DNA of 64,000 nt from Tabrizicola flagellatus (GTDB lineage: Bacteria > Pseudomonadota > Alphaproteobacteria > Rhodobacterales > Rhodobacteraceae), in contig NZ_VMDU01000001.1 of assembly GCF_008271465.1 (NCBI RefSeq), positions 558,001-622,000 of the forward strand, read 5' to 3'. Shown here in pieces: positions 61,731 through 64,000 of the stretch (position 1 is the stretch's first letter; every line of letters starts with the position of its first letter). Both the position numbers and the translations under genes were made by a program. The notes beneath the pieces were generated by a model that saw nothing but the letters and a program-made list of their open reading frames with translations, had not been told where the DNA came from and searched no databases.

Positions 61731-62182
61731 CTCCGCCCCCTGTGGTTCTTAAGGCCGAAGAAGACCCACCCGTTCCAGCGCGTGCCGGTGATGGCGCGGG
61801 CGATGGCAGACAGCGACTTGTAGGGCCGCCCCTGCCATTCGAACCCGTCGGTGGTGACGGTGACGATCTGCTCGACGCCCTGCCATTCTCGCAGCAGCCG
61901 CGTGCCGGTGATCGGGCGGTCACGATCGGCGCGCATTCCGCGCTTCTTCCTGTCGCCGCCGTCCAGTTCCTCGCCGAGTCGTTCCAGCCGCCGGATCGTC
62001 TCGGGCTTCAGCCCGCCATACGCGAGTTCCTGAATGCGGTAGGCTAGGCGGGATTCAAGGTAGCGCCGGTTGAACGGCGGCGGTTCGCTGTCGAACAGGT
62101 CGCGCCACTGCTTCTTCAGGTCTGGTGTCGGGGTCGTCTTCAGCGCGGCCAGGCGCGCGGGGATGGGGTCGTGCGTCGTCAT
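61727..62182 (-). CDS. DUF2924 protein of the serine-recombinase module
   Basis: 151 residues from ATG 62182 (MTTHDPIPARLAALKTTPTP). DUF2924 is recognised from LKKQWRDLFDSEPPPFNRRY and LESRLAYRIQELAYGGLKPE, then GTRLLREWQGVEQIVTV and WQGRPYKSLSAIARAITG. It nearly always stands upstream of a large serine recombinase in phages and islands; role unknown. 4-base overlaps with genes on both sides. Confidence 0.87.
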   Translation of the reverse strand: MTTHDPIPARLAALKTTPTPDLKKQWRDLFDSEPPPFNRRYLESRLAYRIQELAYGGLKPETIRRLERLGEELDGGDRKKRGMRADRDRPITGTRLLREWQGVEQIVTVTTDGFEWQGRPYKSLSAIARAITGTRWNGWVFFGLKNHRGRR

Positions 62183-62382
62183 GCGGTCTCCGTTGGGTTC
62201 GGGGTTGCATGACGGCATTGGTCGGCCGGATAGTGTAGGCAACGTTCTCCAGTATCGTCAGATACTTCCCGCCCATCCCGCATCCGCAACCGAACCAGCC
62301 CGAGCGCCAGCAGGCCGCACAACTCGGCGCGGCGTTCTGCGGGCGTCATCTGGTCCGGCGGGAGAGGATTAGGGCGTTTCAT
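62179..62382 (-). CDS. Small protein heading the serine-recombinase module
   Basis: 67 residues: QMTPAERRAELCGLLALGLV and RLRMRDGREVSD, a pattern seen in small proteins at the head of recombinase/DUF2924 modules. Overlaps DUF2924 as ATGA. No function known. From 62383 to 62571 I see no gene; the divergent start of the next gene implies promoters there. Confidence 0.6.
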   Translation of the reverse strand: MKRPNPLPPDQMTPAERRAELCGLLALGLVRLRMRDGREVSDDTGERCLHYPADQCRHATPNPTETA

Positions 62383-62571
62383 GTCTTGGTAGCCGTGATC
62401 GGTGGTGCTTACCGATCAAAAGCCACTAGGCCGTCGAGGACGGGACATCTCAGAGGAACGAAATGTAGAAATGCGAACGGGGCGAGAACATCATGACTTG
62501 CCGATCACGGATTTGTCCATGATTATCGCAGGTTGAATCAATTAAGAGCAGTAGTTCATCGAGGTAAGTTC

Positions 62572-63453
62572 ATGGCGCGCAAAGCATCCCCGATCGGTCC
62601 GCATGTTCACTGCCTGATCGAGGATGCCCGCGTTGATCTTGCGAGAGCGGTCCTCGCGGTAAGGGAGGGCGAGAACGAGCCCGATTTCGGCCTTCCTGCC
62701 GAGCTTCCCGACCTGGCAGATGAAGAGGCGGTGAATGAGTTTCGGCAAGGCCTGCTTCAGACCTTGTCGGAGTACGACCCGGACGAGTTGCGGCCCGCAG
62801 AGCAGCGATCCCGTCGCGTCCTTGCGTTGGCAGAAGGCAAGGGCATCGACTCCCTCACGGCCATCACGGAACAGCAACTCACCGACGAGCAAGCGCTCAA
62901 ATTCGATCGGCAACCCGATCCGCTCTGCAAGAGCATCTGGGCCTTCCTGAACGCCCGCCAGACATTCGAGGATGCCGAGAGTTTCCATTTCGCTAGGAAG
63001 TTCAGAGACTACGGCAAGTTGTACGATGCCTTCGAAGTGGAACTCGAAAAGGCGGTCAACCTCAACTCGGGGGCAATCGACGAGATCGCTCTCGCCGGGA
63101 AGATCACGAAGGTTCTTCAGCTCAAGACGGCCTGCACAGTCAAGGCGCTCGATCTGCCAGCCACACCCGCGCATCCCGCGTCGATCATGCTGATAGTTCG
63201 CCATGGCGGGCCGCTGTCAAGCGTCCATGACCACCGGAACGACGGGCGCCGCGGGACGATCTATTATCGTCCGCCGAACGAGGCGACGCTCATCTACACA
63301 GAAGCACCATCTTGCCACGGAAGTCGGGCAGGATGCCCCCGTGGTGCAGGGCGCGGAACGCCTCGATCTGACTTTCACGCCAGCCCATCGCATAGCGGAA
63401 CCCGTCGCCTTCAGCGGTGCCGCGCTGCATTTCGGCCATGTGATCGGGGCTGA
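62572..63453 (+). pseudogene. Unknown protein, 3'-truncated at the island edge
   Basis: From ATG 62572 (ARKASPIGPHVHCLIEDARV). About 242 residues look genuine up to RPPNEATLIYT near 63297. Acidic, helical N-terminal part and a beta-rich end (IMLIVRHGGPLSSVHDHRND, GTIYYRPP). The remaining 52 codons to the stop at 63453 are antisense of a serine-hydrolase gene, so the natural C-terminus has been lost. Divergent from the recombinase module. I do not recognise the family. Confidence 0.65.
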
Positions 63454-64000
63454 GCAGCCTTCCGCCTGCCCAGGCGCCGTCGCCCAGCTGGAAGCGCAGG
63501 AAGCGCGCCATGTCGGCGGCGGTCGAGATGACGCCCGCCGTGGCCAGGCGCCCCGGCTCCTCGGGCAAGGGCGCGGCAAAGGGGAACCCGAACCAGTAGC
63601 GATGGCCGGGGGCAAAGCGGCCCTCCCTGTCATCGGCCGCCGTCACCAGCGTGTCGGACAGGCCGAGGGGCCCGAGGACCGTCTCGGACAGCACGCTTGC
63701 GAAGGGGGCGCCCGTCGCGACCTCCAGCATCCGGGCCGCGACAAGGTAGTTCGGGCTGGAATAGATGTGCTTTTCGCCCGGTTCCGCAGCGGGCTCAGCT
63801 TTGGCGAGCGCAGCTACGTGGTCGGCCAGCGGCGCGTCGAGCGCGGCGCGCGGGGCAGTGCGCGGCAGCCCGCTTGTCTGAGCCAGAAGTTGGCGCAGAG
63901 TGATGGGCGCCGCCGCCTGCGGATCAGACAGCGCGAAATCGAGCAGGACCGACTGCACCGGCGCATCGAGCGAAAGCTGCCCCGCCTCGACCGCCCGCAT
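63290..64000 (-). pseudogene. Serine beta-lactamase-like hydrolase, truncated at its 3' end and cut by the window edge
   Basis: 236 codons visible; the gene starts beyond 64000. Class C beta-lactamase/PBP4-type family: LRQLLAQTSGLPR, the YSN-type motif YSSPNYLVAARMLE, and a late HHGGILPDF that corresponds to the H/K-T-G box. After KMVLL the frame ends CR-stop, where relatives continue for roughly 70-100 residues; this is the junction with the island at about 63300. The SxxK motif would lie outside the window. Probably inactive. Confidence 0.75.

Noticed and set aside
1-64000. CRISPR array
   Set aside because: No regularly spaced repeat of 24-40 bases and no cas gene were seen; the spaced heptamers at 50172-50275 are too short and irregular.

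Overview
The window is GC-rich bacterial DNA whose proteins look alphaproteobacterial, most likely Rhodobacteraceae (Paracoccus/Rhodobacter-like). Supporting markers are a MocR regulator divergent from a DUF1127 gene, GTA-type tail proteins, the Anbu operon, a KpsT/KpsE/KdsA capsule block, a PotABC-type polyamine importer, and rplM-rpsI with the N-terminally extended S9 usual in this class. This is inferred from protein families only; no 16S rRNA gene is present.

Region 1 (1-28081) is mostly core chromosome. In order: the end of a FadL-type outer-membrane protein; an ATPase; metA; an alpha/beta hydrolase; a TetR-cupin pair; ppk2-tetR; three ABC-importer genes on the minus strand, closed off by a stack of palindromes; mocR divergent from a DUF1127 gene; rplM-rpsI; sseB and a uracil-DNA-glycosylase-like gene; an NhaA-like antiporter; capsule export (kpsT, kpsE) with kdsA; a tctA remnant; tRNA-Gln; an HI0933-type flavoprotein; the four-gene Anbu operon (ATP-grasp, alpha-E, transglutaminase-like, Anbu); tmk; a D,D-carboxypeptidase; a SPOR lipoprotein; and tRNA-Ser(UGA).

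Region 2 (28082 to about 50000) is an accessory island directly behind tRNA-Ser. It starts with a type III restriction Res gene and a mod gene that has lost its catalytic half. Mod is fused at about 32590 to the truncated tail end of a GTA-like prophage (DUF2163, NlpC/P60, TIM-barrel host-specificity protein, DUF2793). A cargo of small-molecule enzymes follows (GNAT, VOC/DUF6958, then an eight-gene overlapping operon: SRPBCC-SnoaL, NAD(P)-binding, C45 acyltransferase-like, MDR reductase, nitrilase, GNAT, DUF6882-like, alpha/beta hydrolase). The block ends with a convergent AraC-GyrI regulator and an IS1111-type IS110 element.

Region 3 (about 50000-63300) is a second island. A 144-bp copy (about 85% identical by eye) of the sequence behind tRNA-Ser recurs at 50024-50167. 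Immediately behind it lies a restriction/defence locus: vsr, a C5-cytosine methyltransferase, and a tightly overlapping operon of a Z1 helicase, a PD-(D/E)XK protein, a GHKL (MORC/MutL-like) ATPase and two proteins I cannot assign. A large serine-recombinase module (recombinase, DUF2924, two small proteins) follows. The island ends in a second truncation junction at about 63300, where an unknown gene and a serine beta-lactamase-like gene both lose their 3' ends.

Taken together, tRNA-Ser with its downstream att-like sequence looks like an integration hotspot that has collected two islands in tandem, each with a restriction-type system in the att-proximal position. The most novel-looking material is the vsr/dcm/Z1/GHKL locus with its two unassigned proteins, and the coupled small-molecule operon at 41372-47452.
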